Position numbers and translations under genes: made by a program. This document shows positions 12,480 to 30,964 of a DNA stretch of 64,000 nt, piece by piece. The notes below the pieces were generated by a model. It was given only the letters and a program-made list of their open reading frames with translations, was not told where the DNA came from and searched no databases. Each line of letters starts with the position of its first letter. The stretch's first letter is position 1. Source of the stretch: Margaritifera margaritifera (taxonomy: Eukaryota; Mollusca; Bivalvia; Unionida; Margaritiferidae); assembly GCA_029931535.1 (NCBI GenBank), contig JAQPZY010001692.1, positions 3,077,001 through 3,141,000 of the forward strand, read 5' to 3'.

Positions 12480-12620
12480 CCTGAATGGTTAGTCAGGGAC
12501 GTCATTCGCACAAGATTGACGTCATTCTAATAACGGCTAGTTTGGACCCACCCACCCTATAGTGATTGGTTGGCAGCTTTACATCTGCGCGGTGCATAAT
12601 GGGTAAACATTTCTTTTAAA
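12480..12620 (+). promoter_or_regulatory. Possible promoter-like cluster: CRE and CCAAT motifs
   Basis: Within about 100 bp there is GGGACGTCATTCG, then a perfect CRE palindrome (TTGACGTCATTC), then GTGATTGGTTGG (reverse CCAAT, ATTGG). A locally more GC-rich patch (TGCGCGGTGCATAATGGG) follows. CREB/ATF and NF-Y sites of this kind cluster in metazoan promoters. No downstream coding exon was recognised, so this is only a candidate, and isolated perfect CREs also occur near 4370, 11747 and 30215. Confidence 0.25.
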
Positions 12621-13622
12621 TCTTTTTCAAACAAGGCGTCTGATAGTTATCTGAGGTCTCACGATCACCGGAAGTGTTACGCAGTAGTCAGCGAATTACT
12701 TGTTTCAGCTATTCAAGTAGGGCTCAGTAGATATCCCTAAAGCACAGATACCGATTCGCAGACTAATTTTAGAATCTCCGCAAATGTAATTAATGGTTTC
12801 AATTGGTTTCATTAGTACTAATTACTCTTTATTTCAGGTTACATAGGTTCAAATGAGACTATTTTTGGTTATGACACAAGTTATCACTTGATGAGTATAG
12901 TGATATCGTAGTCTAGTTATCGAATGTTTTAACGTAATAAGTTGTCTCTTATCTACGACATAAACAATGATGCCTTCTGTACTACAAGTAACTACTGGCA
13001 ATTGCTTGATATATAGAGCATACCTGAAACCCTGCAACAGTTCCTACAATTAACCTAATATACTTCCATCTTCCAGTGGAATTTTTCAATCTTTCCTTAT
13101 TCCCACATTTTTCACAACAAAAATCGGTAGCGCTTTATAGTAATGTTTCATGATACTATTGCTTAATCTTCAAAAATGGAATAGAAATTTTACATATTTC
13201 CCATTACTAACCTGAAGGAACATCCATTTACTAACAGTAGTTAACAAGAAACAATTTCATATAGAAGCTCTATCGCATAGCATTTTGTGATGGACACAAA
13301 GAGAAAAAGAGTCAGAATACAATGCCTGAAAGTGAGGAAATCGAATATAAGAAATTAAGACGTGATTAAGTTAAATGTTATCTCTGCATTGAAAGGGAAC
13401 ACTTGCCAGTACTCAAATTATACCGATTTATATTGTTTCCTCTTAATTGGCAAGTTTTATCACGCGTCCTGTTAGTTTCTTGTAGCCTACTCTATATGGG
13501 TTGCAAAGGCCTATATTTTGTGACCCAGTCAGAGCATGCAAAGTGGCGGATTCACTGATATGGGATTCTAGCTTCTTTAATGTTATAATTACCTGCAAAA
13601 TCAAATATTGTTTCCTATGATG

Positions 13623-13624
<2 letters not shown>
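12621..13624. other. Unassigned intergenic stretch
   Basis: Nothing recognisable seen. Confidence 0.4.

Positions 13625-13704
<80 letters not shown>
13625..13704. repeat. (TA)n microsatellite
   Basis: About 40 perfect TA units. Confidence 0.97.
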
Positions 13705-13707
<3 letters not shown>

Positions 13708-13954
13708 CCTCGAGATGCTACCGATTGATTCTAACCTGGGGTGGACCGATATAGAACGCACACGTAAGGAACGATACTGGATTCTTCAATTCAAAACTCA
13801 TGGGGAGTTCGGCATAAATGCAAAAGTCTAACCTTCCTAATGCAATCTTATCAAAACTACAGCCAGGCATCAGTTTATCAGATGTACGCAATTTTTACGA
13901 TAATATTTACCCAAGTAAATAATCCGTAACTCATTACATGTCTTGTTATCATTG

Positions 13955-14012
<58 letters not shown>
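13955..14012. repeat. (TTA)n microsatellite
   Basis: About 19 trinucleotide units. Confidence 0.95.
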
Positions 14013-14390
14013 GAACTCTTGTCCATTATGCTGCTATACCATACTCTTGACATACTTCATTAGTACCTCCTTGCATAACTTTACCCGGATATAATTTCTT
14101 TTGCACATTTTGATAATGACGTTGATTTTTCGCCGTGCATGGTGTCAGTCTTTTGTTCCCAGCCTGGAATTAGGTCAAAACACTTTGTTCCTCTGCGTGA
14201 TAGGCACGATACACACTTCTTTGATTTTTTTTTACACAGGTTTGTTAGACTGATGGCAGCATAAAATAGATATGTAGTTTACCAGTTTTAGACCTTTAAA
14301 TTTTGTCTTCTTTCTTTCTTCGATTCTGTATCCTTTGTATGTTTTTTTCCCCGTCATTGTAGGAGTCAAGAATTTTTCTTGGCTTTTGTG

Positions 14391-15295
<905 letters not shown>

Positions 15296-15374
15296 TTGCA
15301 GACTGAATGCCCATGTGCTCCCACACATTTGCGCATATACATGCATACATACAAAAGAAATATGTTTCTAATAT

Positions 15375-15378
<4 letters not shown>

Positions 15379-15441
<63 letters not shown>
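15379..15441. repeat. (AT)n microsatellite
   Basis: About 31 AT units close to the broken 5' edge of the LINE fragment. Confidence 0.96.
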
Positions 15442-15443
<2 letters not shown>

Positions 15444-18190
15444 CTATGCATACTTCTTACTATTGTTACAAAAATAGGTCTTACGGCAATGCTCCTCATT
15501 ACTCTTTAGGATACCGACGTATGTGCGGGAATTGTGGGATATTTTTAGCTCTTGTTGACTATTTTGTTATTTGTATTTCATTTGATTAATAAGTACGCAC
15601 TTTAAATAAATACACATTTTGACCCAACGTCAACATCGAGTTTATATCTTTTATGGTGTATTAGTTAGCAGTTACACATCTGACAAATGGCAACCAATCT
15701 GAAATAGACTACAATAAATGTTAAGACAAGAAATGGACAAGGGTCAGAAGGCAACGGTTGCTGGTTAGATAGCATGGACTATTATAGAAAGAAAATAATT
15801 CAAAGGGCGTATGTGTATGAAACAAAACCTCATTCTTTAGCCATGTTACTTGATACAACTGTCATTAGCTTTTTAAATCGTAACATTCAGATAAAGAATG
15901 GAACTGACCATGTGATACTTTTGCAACCCCATTATATTTCTACTTTCGCTTCGGCGCTTTCCTAGTTCCTTTAAAATTGGATACATCTACTGCCTTAAGT
16001 TCGAGGAATTGTTATGTTTAACTAGTACTCTAAGTAAATTAAATACGATATTATTCAAGGACTGTATTTGCTGTTTAAATTCACGCTGGGAGGCTTTGCA
16101 TTTGCTTGAAATGCCTATCAAAAGGCAGTTTACAGTTAATGAAGGAATAGAGGTTAGAATGTTTGATCTTGAGCGTTTTAGCCATAAGCAAAATAACGAA
16201 ATATTTGTTCTTCTGCAATGTCGTTGATTTTTAATACATTGTTATGCTTGGTTAATGCCATTGCTACATATTAAAATATAATTTTCAAATTGATATGTGA
16301 TAAACGATAATGCGGTAATAGCCATATCACTGAAATTTGAAACGAAGTCGTAAAGCCTCACTCTGTACATTCATGCATGGTAACATCTAAGCCCCCCCCC
16401 CCCCCACGCCCATCCCACTCCCCGAAAAAGTAATGTAATTGAAATACTGTATTTATGCTCGGCTGATGCTGCTAACCCTAATTATGTAAACTCATCCATT
16501 GTGCAACTGTCGTTATCTTCTCTAATATTGTGTGCTGTGAAATTCAAATAAAATTGAAATATCCAGACAGTAAACTGTTTCTCTAGGGCTCGATAATGAC
16601 ATTCTCTTTTCCGCCTCTTGTCCTAATTAAATCTTAACAAATTTCTTCTTGAATCTCTTGGATATTGATTTTCGTTAATGAAAGTCGAAAGTTCCAATTT
16701 ATGTTTACTCGCCTCAACGGAAGCAAATTAATAGCTGTTCATATCCATGTAAATCATGTGAAGAAAGAAAAACATTATATTATTTTAACATATATCTCTT
16801 GATATTTTATCCCATATTTATCCGCCTAGGATGCAATTTTGATTGTAATATTTGAGTATATATTACCTTAATTAAGAATTGTTTATATTCAATCCTTAAA
16901 AAACACATGTAGTTTACCTAAGGAACAGAGGGTTGAATATTATGTCTTTGCACCTTTTCGTGTCAGCTAAATTTCGAAGATTTTTCTAGATTAACATTGC
17001 TTTGAGATTTACAACATTATGGAGTTAATTATACAATTAGGGCGACGACAACTTCCAATGCCAACGAATGATACTGCCAAATTTTATTTAGTATGTGTGA
17101 CTTCCGGGAATATGGAATTTATCTCAAAAATTAATTACTAAAACACCACAGTGTCTCAGTGCAAATGAGAAGTTCAGTTGAAAAGGAGCAATTATGACTT
17201 TTTCGGTGTATTATTGACACCATGTACACACAGTTTGATATGGATCATCAGGGTTGTTGACTAGATATCAGGGCCTGTAATAAAAGTAAGTTATATGTTA
17301 AGTATTTACTCGATTAGACGCAAATGTTAATAGCTAGTTTTTCGTGAGTTATTGTTGGAAGTCGGTTAATGAATTGAATCATGATTTAAAATACATTGTT
17401 CATAAAGTCTCTCTTGATGTGCTGTTCTGATATTTTATGGCTGTATAAGTAAAATGTTTTGATTAACATTCCGTTGATTAACAACATTTTGTCCCTTATT
17501 TGTCTTTCTATATCAATGTAGATAAGGTCCAAATCCTTCCAATCTCATTTGATTATCGTATTCATGCTTTGATTGCATCTTGTCGATAAAAATATGAAGG
17601 ACTGAAATTCCATGTAAAATTTAGATTTTTATCTTGAACTTTTGAATAAATACAAAATTTGAAGAGTGCTAAGATTAAAAGACTAATTTTCAAAGCGTGG
17701 TGCGTGTATGGAGAAATTATACGTGGTGGGATATTTTGACATGGGTGAAACCTTCAAATCAAACTTTGATCGATCTTGTTCATACTCGGTAGAATGCTAA
17801 TGACAATGTCACTTACAATGTAAGACTGTCCTGGAAAATAAGACGATTAAGATCATATGACAGACTAAAGTTGGAATAAGTCTGATCTAATGCGACCATA
17901 CCAAAGTATGCATACATGAAATAGCAAGAGATCATGCTATCTGCCAGGTCCCACACAAGTTGTGCAAACATTAAATTTCAATTCTTTATTCTTTCATGAG
18001 TTAACCGGTTTAGGCTATTTTTGGAGCTGCAATTTTGTGGCGGCAGCCGTATTCAAACATCGAATTGAAATTGCGGTTTGAAATACATGGTTTTTGTGTC
18101 AAAACACACTGTATATTTATGTATTTAATATATAATTTATGTACCACTTCATTGATTATGCAAGAATAACTATCAGGCACAGTTTTCTTT
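15442..18190. other. Unassigned intergenic stretch
   Basis: AT-rich, with a C-homopolymer at about 16393-16406. Open frames at 15774-15965 and 16009-16227 carry no recognisable domain. Nothing else seen. Confidence 0.4.
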
Positions 18191-18191
18191 T

Positions 18192-18345
18192 GTGGAAACG
18201 TTGGATGTAGCAATCTGGAAAGACCCTGTACCCTGGTTCTCAATTTTGTTTCCCACTGTGCTGCGGCAAACGTTGGACGTAGCGCTCAATAAAGATTTTG
18301 AACCCTCGGGCTCAAACTTTTCCACTGTGCTGCGGTAAACATCTG
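18192..18345 (-). repeat. About 67-69-bp repeat, two full copies and a partial third, open on the minus strand
   Basis: Segments starting at 18192, 18258 and 18327 share the pattern GTGCTGCGGCAAACGTTGG...TCTCAA.TTT..CCACT. On the minus strand the frame stays open and gives two similar peptides of about 23 residues: VYRSTVEKFEPEGSKSLL plus SATSN, and VCRSTVGNKIENQGTGSF plus QIATSN. The second spacing is close to 23 codons. This may be a small satellite-like repeat or a remnant of repeated exons; I do not recognise the peptide. Confidence 0.55.
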
Positions 18346-18570
18346 CAAACAACAAAACAGTTTAACCTCTATGCATTATAGGAAATTTTATATTATTCTT
18401 TGGGTTTTGTTTTCCCCTCAAATCTACGTCCTCAATAGGCTTTCTATAAGCGATACTAAAATTGGATGAAAGTAGATAAAAAGATACAAGCTAAAAAAAA
18501 GTTTTATGTCACAGGTACACCCTTATCGCAAAAATTTACAGGATTTCCAAACGAAGGGCAGAGATACTCA

Positions 18571-18574
<4 letters not shown>

Positions 18575-18645
<71 letters not shown>
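18575..18645. repeat. (AT)n microsatellite
   Basis: About 35 AT units. Confidence 0.96.
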
Positions 18646-18648
<3 letters not shown>

Positions 18649-19922
18649 ATGTGAGTTTAAGATATCAGTAGATTACGACATATACATCAATCAATTATAT
18701 TGAAATTAAATACATAACTCACAATGGTTCCTTCATCTGTTACTACACAATATACTGTTTGATATAAACTTGTAGTTACATTTATTGTAATGACGTGCTT
18801 GGACAGGAGAGCAGCAGTCGTAACATCGATATATAGTAGCGTCAACATAAAAAACAAAACAGTACAGTTAAGCCAGCGTTGAAAGCAAACACTTACGTTG
18901 CGTAATAATCACAAAAACTTCATCTATTACCAAATATAACAAGATTTTTTTTGCTATCTGAACATTAATCAAGGATATTTTCAAAATTGATTAAAACTCT
19001 TGTCCTACTATTGTTATAATCCCTTTATCTCTTGATCTATTAACGAATATGCCAAGTTTTTGTATTTCGTTTAATAATTTACTAAGAATCTTTTTCTGAA
19101 ATTTATCAACACTCTGACTTTACGAATGTCGTAATCTTGTATGGTTCTATGCCCAGCCTTACCGTTTTAGGCGATAGAAGTACATGTGTATATAACAAAA
19201 AACAGTTTTGCAAGACAATCGGACGGATGGACGAATACACGGGCGGACATGACTGGTCACGATATATCCCTAAAAGGGCTGGTGTAATTATGCTTTAACA
19301 GATAAGTCTGCGTTACAAATTTAACAATGTTAACTATGTCATTTAAATTGATATTGTATGTATCGGTAGTACGTCTGACTTCAGAGCGAATTTCAGTGAA
19401 GATATCACTCTACAGACATTGCCCTTTTCACATATCTTGCCGAAGGATTAAATCAATATTGCCAAACTCGTTCATTGCATAATTATTTCATCCCTATGTA
19501 GAGTAGCTGATAGAATCACTTATTAACGTTTGCTGATATTAATCGATTGATCCAAACTATTTTTTTGTTTGTTTGTTTGCTTGTTTGTTTGTTTTAAAAT
19601 GAGTAGATACTGACATGTTTCAAAAGCAGCCGATAACAGAGTAATTATTCATGGAAAAGACTGTCAACGAGGAGTGCTTGGCCGTCCTTAAAGAATTCAG
19701 CTTCGAGGATAGATCAATGTTCTGGAATTGAGTGAAGTCATTTGCTTGGTTCATGAAGCTTTAGACTAATGTCTCCACGTGGTGATAATTGAGACACGGC
19801 TATAATGCACGCTCGGCTAGTGTCATTCCAAATAGAATCGTGGTCTAGTGTTGATTTACAATCCAGCGTGTCTGGAAAACTCGTATCCTGAGGAATAATG
19901 GTAGTATAGCTGAGTTCAAGTC
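18646..19922. other. Region upstream of the GPCR gene
   Basis: No other gene is seen. It should contain the receptor's promoter and 5' UTR, but no convincing TATA or initiator context could be fixed. A short (GTTT)n run lies at about 19566-19597. In the frame of the receptor a TGA lies at 19911-19913, four codons before the start ATG. Confidence 0.4.
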
Positions 19923-24852
<4,930 letters not shown>

Positions 24853-25048
24853 TCAGTTTGACCAAAAACTGTGACTCATCTAGGAATTTGTCTGACATTT
24901 GTGCAAAAAAAAAAAAAAAAAAAAAACAACAACAAAAAATTATCGGATTTTTAGAAATGAAAGATTTAAAACATGCATTATAATTTGCTTCAGTCTAGAC
25001 CTGCAGTGTATTTCACGATTTTACCGAATGTGAAAAGAGATAGTAAGA

Positions 25049-25054
25049 AATAAA
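25049..25054 (+). terminator. Candidate polyadenylation signal of the GPCR gene
   Basis: AATAAA lies about 195 bp after the stop codon; an A-homopolymer sits at about 24906-24926 between them. This is the first canonical signal after the stop. Use is inferred. Confidence 0.45.
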
Positions 25055-28054
25055 ATGACAAATCTTTGAAGTCTATGCTATTCTTCACAACTGATCGATA
25101 TTTAGTAAAAGGTTATTCAAAATTCTTTTTTAGATTTTGGATTGACTCAAAGTTTTTGAACAGAAGTTTTACTATTAGATCATCATTGCAATGGTGGAAA
25201 TATAGACTGCTTTATGGCTATTTAAACATTCAAACAAATTTGTGGAAAGTCAACTCAAAACGAAGCAAACTACCCGCTTAGCTTGTGTGTAGAAGCAACG
25301 CTAGATCTTCTGTTGAAAACATAAAAGTTCGTCTTTACGAAATTTTTTTAATTGAACTCATTCTCATGAAATGATGGAGGGAAAAATAATGTATAAAGGT
25401 TAGTACATATTTTGGTATCATTATCTCGTGTGCAGGTCTATATAAGGAAACTATAGTTTGATACGAAATAACAACGTGAAGGATGTGTTAAAATTAATAT
25501 CGATATTACAATGAATCTATATCGGAATAAATGACTTTCCCTTATAAATATTTTAGGCTTAAATGTTTTGAATGTATTCTTATGCAAAAGGATTCGGTAC
25601 ATACTCAAATTTATTTACAAGTACAAAACAAACAAATATGTATGTATGTATTATTAGGGTTTAATGGCACGGCAACACAGTAATAGTTTTATGGCGCCGA
25701 TTATAATTAAGTTCTAAAAATGTAAATATAACAAATTGTAAAAAAATATTACAGGAAGATAAACCCTCCAAATAAGCATGAAGTACTACAAGATAAAAGA
25801 AAAAATGTAAAGATGTTAAAATTCTGTAAGAGGTATATAAAATAAAAGAGAGAGGTACAAATACAGACCCATACAACAACAAAACAAAAGAAAGAAAGAA
25901 AGAAATTACAGAACAGAAGAGTATATAGAATATACATAATTACATCGGATTGTAATAGGTTTCAGGACCTATAAGCAACTAATAACGTAGCACACACACC
26001 CTACTTACAGACTTTCTTCAGATTATATTCCGGTCATTTTATTAATTTAAAGCACATTAGATAAAGAAATACAAGAATAATATGCGGGACATACACCGTG
26101 AACCTACTGCTTAATAATATCTTAGCATCTGATATCCACCTACCGTTTGCGTACCGTGTAGTGTTCTGACCGATTCGTTTAGTTGAATTTTTCAATATTT
26201 CCTTTGTGTTTCTGTACTGTTTCTACCCTTTTTCAATCGTCTTTTAGTTTGCGAGTCGTCTCTTACCGTTTTGTATCGCTTCTGACCGTTATTTTAGGGT
26301 TTCATAACCTCTAACGTACACAAAACTCGGTTCCATATTCAATTTAGTCCTTTACACAATTATTATTATTATTATTATTAAAAGTTATTTGCTGTAAACA
26401 CAGCGATGGAATCACATTTTCTACACATGGTTGACGAGAAAATGATTTGTGTGCTTTCTTACGAAATAAATTCCTTATCACCACCTTCTTAATGTCGCTA
26501 CCACCAATTTATATTTCTCCCCATATACAATTTGTTTCAACCGCCATGTACCTTATCTTTGCAAATTGTTTCCTTTAATTTCTTGTCGTTTTCGTCTTAT
26601 CGCTAATATTTCGCCTATCGTGCCGTTTCATCTTCGTACAGCTTTCAGCCTTTCCTTTGTGTACCGATCCATTCGCATAATGTTTCGTCTCCGTGTCGTC
26701 TTCTCGGTCGCAAGAGATATTTCAGTGACTGCATATAGACAGGGTGTTGCAATAACTTCATTTACTAAAAGTTTTCCAATGTATAGATCTTTCCATTACG
26801 GTTTTAATGAGCGCAGCCATATGTGTATCACGTGACATTCCGCCATTACGGTACTGATATCGCCCAGCGCTCTGTACTATGGAACTGTACATATCATTTT
26901 TTGCACAAGCATTTATTTTAACAGCGCATGGCTTTGAAAACAATATTTAGCGAATTGATTGCTCTGAAGTTTCATTGTTGTTATACTTTAGAACCTCTCC
27001 TGTGCAATTTTGTATAATTGGTTCGTTTATCCCGAGGTTGTAATTCATGGTATAGTTCTTATTTTCCTCAGTTATTTATTTCATAGTTCTAACGTTTGAA
27101 TTATTTTATCAAATTGTCTTCAAAATACATTTTTTATTTAATTGTTCGGTCCTTATCAAACACGCCAACTGAAATAGATACATATTTTTTTAACTTCACT
27201 TTCGCCGATATACTTTTTCGTTCACTTATTCTCATACTTTTTGTTAGAATATCACATATGTAGGTACATAATTGAATTATTTAATACCGATAAATAAACA
27301 CACATATGAATTGATTAAATAATTATTAATGTCAACAAATAATTTCAATAAATTCAATTCTATTCATTACGTCGATGTCTGTCAAATTTGTAAATGCCAT
27401 GAAGACTTAAAAGCAATAAACGAATTTGCCTTTCAAATACTTCGGTTACATTTGTACGATCGTTTTTCTCAGAAATATGGAAGTGTTTGCGGAATGTCCT
27501 ATTTTATTCAGTCTTTTCGTGTCAGACATATGTAGAACCAGTACCTGTAATCAGTACCTTAATAGCGGACGCGGGTAGTGACACGTAATGGACAGGGAGA
27601 GGTAAATATGGAACTGTCCAATGGAAAGGTCTATATAAAAGCCACAAACAACAGGGTAGAAAAACACAATAGATAAAAAGAGCTATCATACTTCAATACA
27701 TATATTATATAGGCTATATTTTTACGTTACAAACAAATTCTGAAAGCGTGCAAAGGTTAATCATGTATAGTTTTAAAAATACATCTGATACTTAACATTT
27801 TTCATAGTCATGAATCTATCTATCTATGGGTCTTTTTGTTTCCGCAAATTCGAAGACAGGCCGGATGTTTCACTCTCACCAGTCTAAAGTCTTGATGGAG
27901 CTTTCCACTGATGACAATATTACTTGTATAAAAGAGGAAGATTAAATGTTCACTTGGTTACTGACCGATTTCACCTTAACGATGAACATCAAGAAGATTG
28001 AATCTAATCCCCCTGGATCACTTGGATTGTATAAACGAATAACTCTCAGATGTT
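25055..28054. other. Unassigned intergenic stretch
   Basis: AT-rich with a few short open frames (25066-25281, 26566-26835, 27329-27535) that show no recognisable domain. A SINE-tail-like piece at 25640-25715 and a short (ATT)n run near 26360 are the only repeats noticed. Confidence 0.4.
25640..25715 (-). repeat. SINE 3'-end-like fragment
   Basis: After a short TATG run (about 25640-25651), GGGTTTAATGGCACGGCAACAC and TTTATGGCGCC follow. This resembles the reverse complement of the 3' part of the SINE at 50577-50767 (AAGTGCCGTTAAAACCCAAA). Such tails are common in molluscan SINEs. The match is short, so confidence is modest. Confidence 0.4.
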
Positions 28055-28425
28055 AACATATTTAATTGTATGTAAGAAATATACCTTAATTTCCAAACAG
28101 TCAAGGCATCTTATTTAATTGTATGTAAGAAATATACCCTAATTTCCAAACAGTCAAGGCAACATATTTAATTGTATGTAAGAAATATACCCTAATTTCC
28201 AAACAGTCAAGGCAACATATTGAATTGTATGTAAGAAATATACCTTAATTTCCAAATAGTCAATGCAACATATTTAATTGTATGTAAGAAATGTACCCTA
28301 ATTTCCAAACAGTCAAGGCAACATATTTAATTGTATGTAAGAAATGTACCCTAATTTCCAAACTGTCAATGCAACATATTTAATTGTATGTAAGAAATAT
28401 ACCCTAATTTCCAAACGGTCAATGC
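28055..28425 (+). repeat. 53-bp tandem repeat, exactly 7 copies
   Basis: Seven head-to-tail units of exactly 53 bp begin at 28055, 28108, 28161, 28214, 28267, 28320 and 28373. Each contains TTTAATTGTATGTAAGAAAT, CCTAATTTCCAAAC and TCAAGGC or TCAATGC. Copies differ at only a few sites and no unit has an indel, so the array is young or homogenised. There are no spacers. Confidence 0.97.
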
Positions 28426-28637
28426 AACATACAGCTATTTTTACACAATACTTTGGAAGAAAACTACAGATCTGAAGAAGGTGCACGTTTGTCATACACA
28501 CATGTATGTTCCAGTCTGTTTGATCTAATAAGATATGGAAACATACATGACGACCGTGCTATGATATAACAAATTTCGTCTTATCTTTCAGAAAATTTAT
28601 ATTAAAACAAATTTTTAATTTCATGAACCGTTCTGTT

Positions 28638-28709
28638 TAATATGTAAAGTGCCAAAGAAAATATATACCTGTCTAATATGTAAAGTGCCAAAGAAAATAT
28701 ATACCTGTC
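28638..28709 (+). repeat. 36-bp perfect tandem duplication
   Basis: The unit beginning TAATATGTAAAGTGCCAAAG occurs twice without change (28638-28673 and 28674-28709). Confidence 0.93.
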
Positions 28710-29339
28710 TACCGGTCTAATATTTGTCAGCGCTTATTAATAGCTTAAAAATTCCTTATTCAGTCATCTGTTATCATTTTTCTGGAATCGACAGCCTTAA
28801 TATCCTGTCGTCGACGATATCAACAGACGTTGATATCTTTGTACATTATCCGGAATGTGACGATGGATCAATACATTTGAAACTAGAGTGCTTGTAAAAG
28901 ATATATCGCCGCGCTCTTATGCTTTGTCCCACCTCGCCAAAAATCTGTGCCCCCATCGTAGAGTCTCAAATGTTAAGAATAGATTCAGACGCCGATGTGG
29001 GTTGGCTGTATATTTGAATTCGTCACTGCATGCCTAGTAAGTGTGTGTATGTGTGTGTGTGTGTGACTTCAAGAGTCGTAAATAACCAATATAGCACATC
29101 GCACATCAATTACAAAATATAGGCATAGTACACTGCTGCCTAATTTATCTCCATGTTGGAAAGGGTGAACCATAAAATTCGTTAGATGATTTCATTTCAA
29201 CTCAAAAAGACCAAAGTCACCACGTGCACTTTTTTCCCAAAATGTTCACAATTTGTGAAAACGGATACCAAAATTACAATCTTTACACAAACTGAAAACT
29301 AAAAATAATAATCAACAAGTTTTTTTTATTTTGCTCGAC
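28710..29339. other. Unassigned intergenic stretch
   Basis: Only a short (GT)n run near 29041-29064 was noticed. Confidence 0.4.
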
Positions 29340-29480
29340 AATCCTGGGAGTTGCGATGGCAATTTGGTTAGCATGTTCAATCTTATGGCTTGGATCAAAG
29401 TGTATAGTGTCGAACTTGCCATCAGTGGGTTGTGGGTTCGAATCCTAATCAACATTTACGCAAAAGGAGATTTCGGCAAA
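29340..29480 (+). repeat. tRNA-derived SINE relic
   Basis: GTTGCGATGGCAATTTGGTTAG resembles a tRNA 5' half with an A-box-like core. About 75 bp on, GGGTTCGAATCCTAATCAAC has a perfect pol III B box (GGTTCGAATCC). A body starting TTTACGCAAAAGG follows. Spacing and insertion between boxes exclude a functional tRNA; this fits a SINE head. Confidence 0.55.
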
Positions 29481-30542
29481 TAAATCAAAGTATGTAGATA
29501 ATGTTAATTTTTGGTTCCCTCGCTAGATTTGATCATTTAAATTTATACAAGCCATACCATTGCTATAACGGTGTCAATTCAATGTAATTGTCGTACTCTC
29601 CTGGTAGCAGCAATGATTCATTTTATGAGCCAAGGGTTTTCATTGGAAAACTATTCAGCCTGTATCTGGTTTTTGTCTGATTTGAGTGATTAGTGTTTTG
29701 TTCTATGGTTTTGTGCAAGGCTTTATGTAAATCTGACACTGTTGCTTTCTTGGCCCTAATGAAATAAATAGATATCGTGTCTACACGAGGGTGTAATTTA
29801 TTTTGTTTCTTATTGAATATGTGTTCAATTAATCCTCTCCAACCGAGCTACATGAGCCTCAGACAATTGAATAACGCTGTTCAGTCTTTAATGGTCCAAA
29901 ATTGCGATCTAGATCTTGTTAGACAGTTTTGCCTAAGCACTGCTTTTGCTCACATGAATTCCTGAATTCAGAACATACTGTTATTATTCTAGTTAATCTA
30001 CCTATCTAGCTTTTCTTGGGAATAAACCTACATTCCACTGGCATTCCGCTCGCTACAAAAAGTTGTGTGTTTTCCTTTACCCAGTTCTTGATGTGAGACG
30101 AAGTTCTGATTTAATCATGTCCGCTTTTGCAAAACCAAGGCTAACTGCGCAGCTCGAAATGACGTGATCATTACGTTATGATGTTATCAATATGACGTCA
30201 TTTGTTACCTAAGTGTATCGTACACGCTCCTAATAGCTCATAATCGTTCAGAAAAAATATTGCTACTATAAGGCTCTTTTAACCGCAGCGTCATAAAATC
30301 TTAGTCCATCGTCTCCGCATTTATGCACCAGCTCATTGACTGGATCCTATGCATCTTATCTAATCATAAATTCAAATCCAACCGAAAGATAAAGAACACG
30401 ACTATGTTAGGCGGCTCAGATGCTCTCCATTATGACGTTATCGGTATATTGTGACGTGTACATCTTGCTACCTTGTATCGTCGTCGGCCCTCTCTATCTC
30501 TGCAAGTAAAGACTTTTCTCCTACGCATCAGGGAAAATCAGT
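29481..30542. other. Unassigned intergenic stretch
   Basis: No gene recognised. A perfect CRE (TGACGTCA) occurs near 30193-30200. The small open frame at 29777-29965 is not supported. Confidence 0.4.
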
Positions 30543-30818
30543 GAAATAGAAAAATTAAATCTGCTAAGTCAGGCACATAACATGGCCTGAAATAGAAATA
30601 TTGAATCTGATAAGACAGGCACATAACATGGCCTTAAATAGAAATGTTAAATCTGATAAGATAGGCTCATAACATGGCCTGAAATAGAAATGTAAAATCT
30701 GATAAGTCAGACACATACCATGGCCTGAAATAGAAATGTAAAATCTGATAATTCAGGCATATAACATGGCCTGATATAGAAATATAAAATCTGATAAGTC
30801 AGGCACATAACACGGCCT
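30543..30818 (+). repeat. 46-bp tandem repeat, exactly 6 copies
   Basis: Units start at 30543, 30589, 30635, 30681, 30727 and 30773, all exactly 46 bp. The core is GAAATAGAAAT, then AAATCTGATAAGTCAGGCAC, then ATAACATGGCCT. They differ by scattered substitutions only. A further partial echo (CTGAAATTGACCG twice) follows the last unit. Confidence 0.97.
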
Positions 30819-30964
30819 GAAATTGACCGCTGAAATTGACCGTTTGTTTTGTATCATTAACAAGATAGTGATAAATTGGAATGGAAACGTCGATGTTATT
30901 TTTTTTTCAAAAGTGATTATTATTATTCTAAAGTGTATGAAATAAATAATGTGTGTTCTTACAG

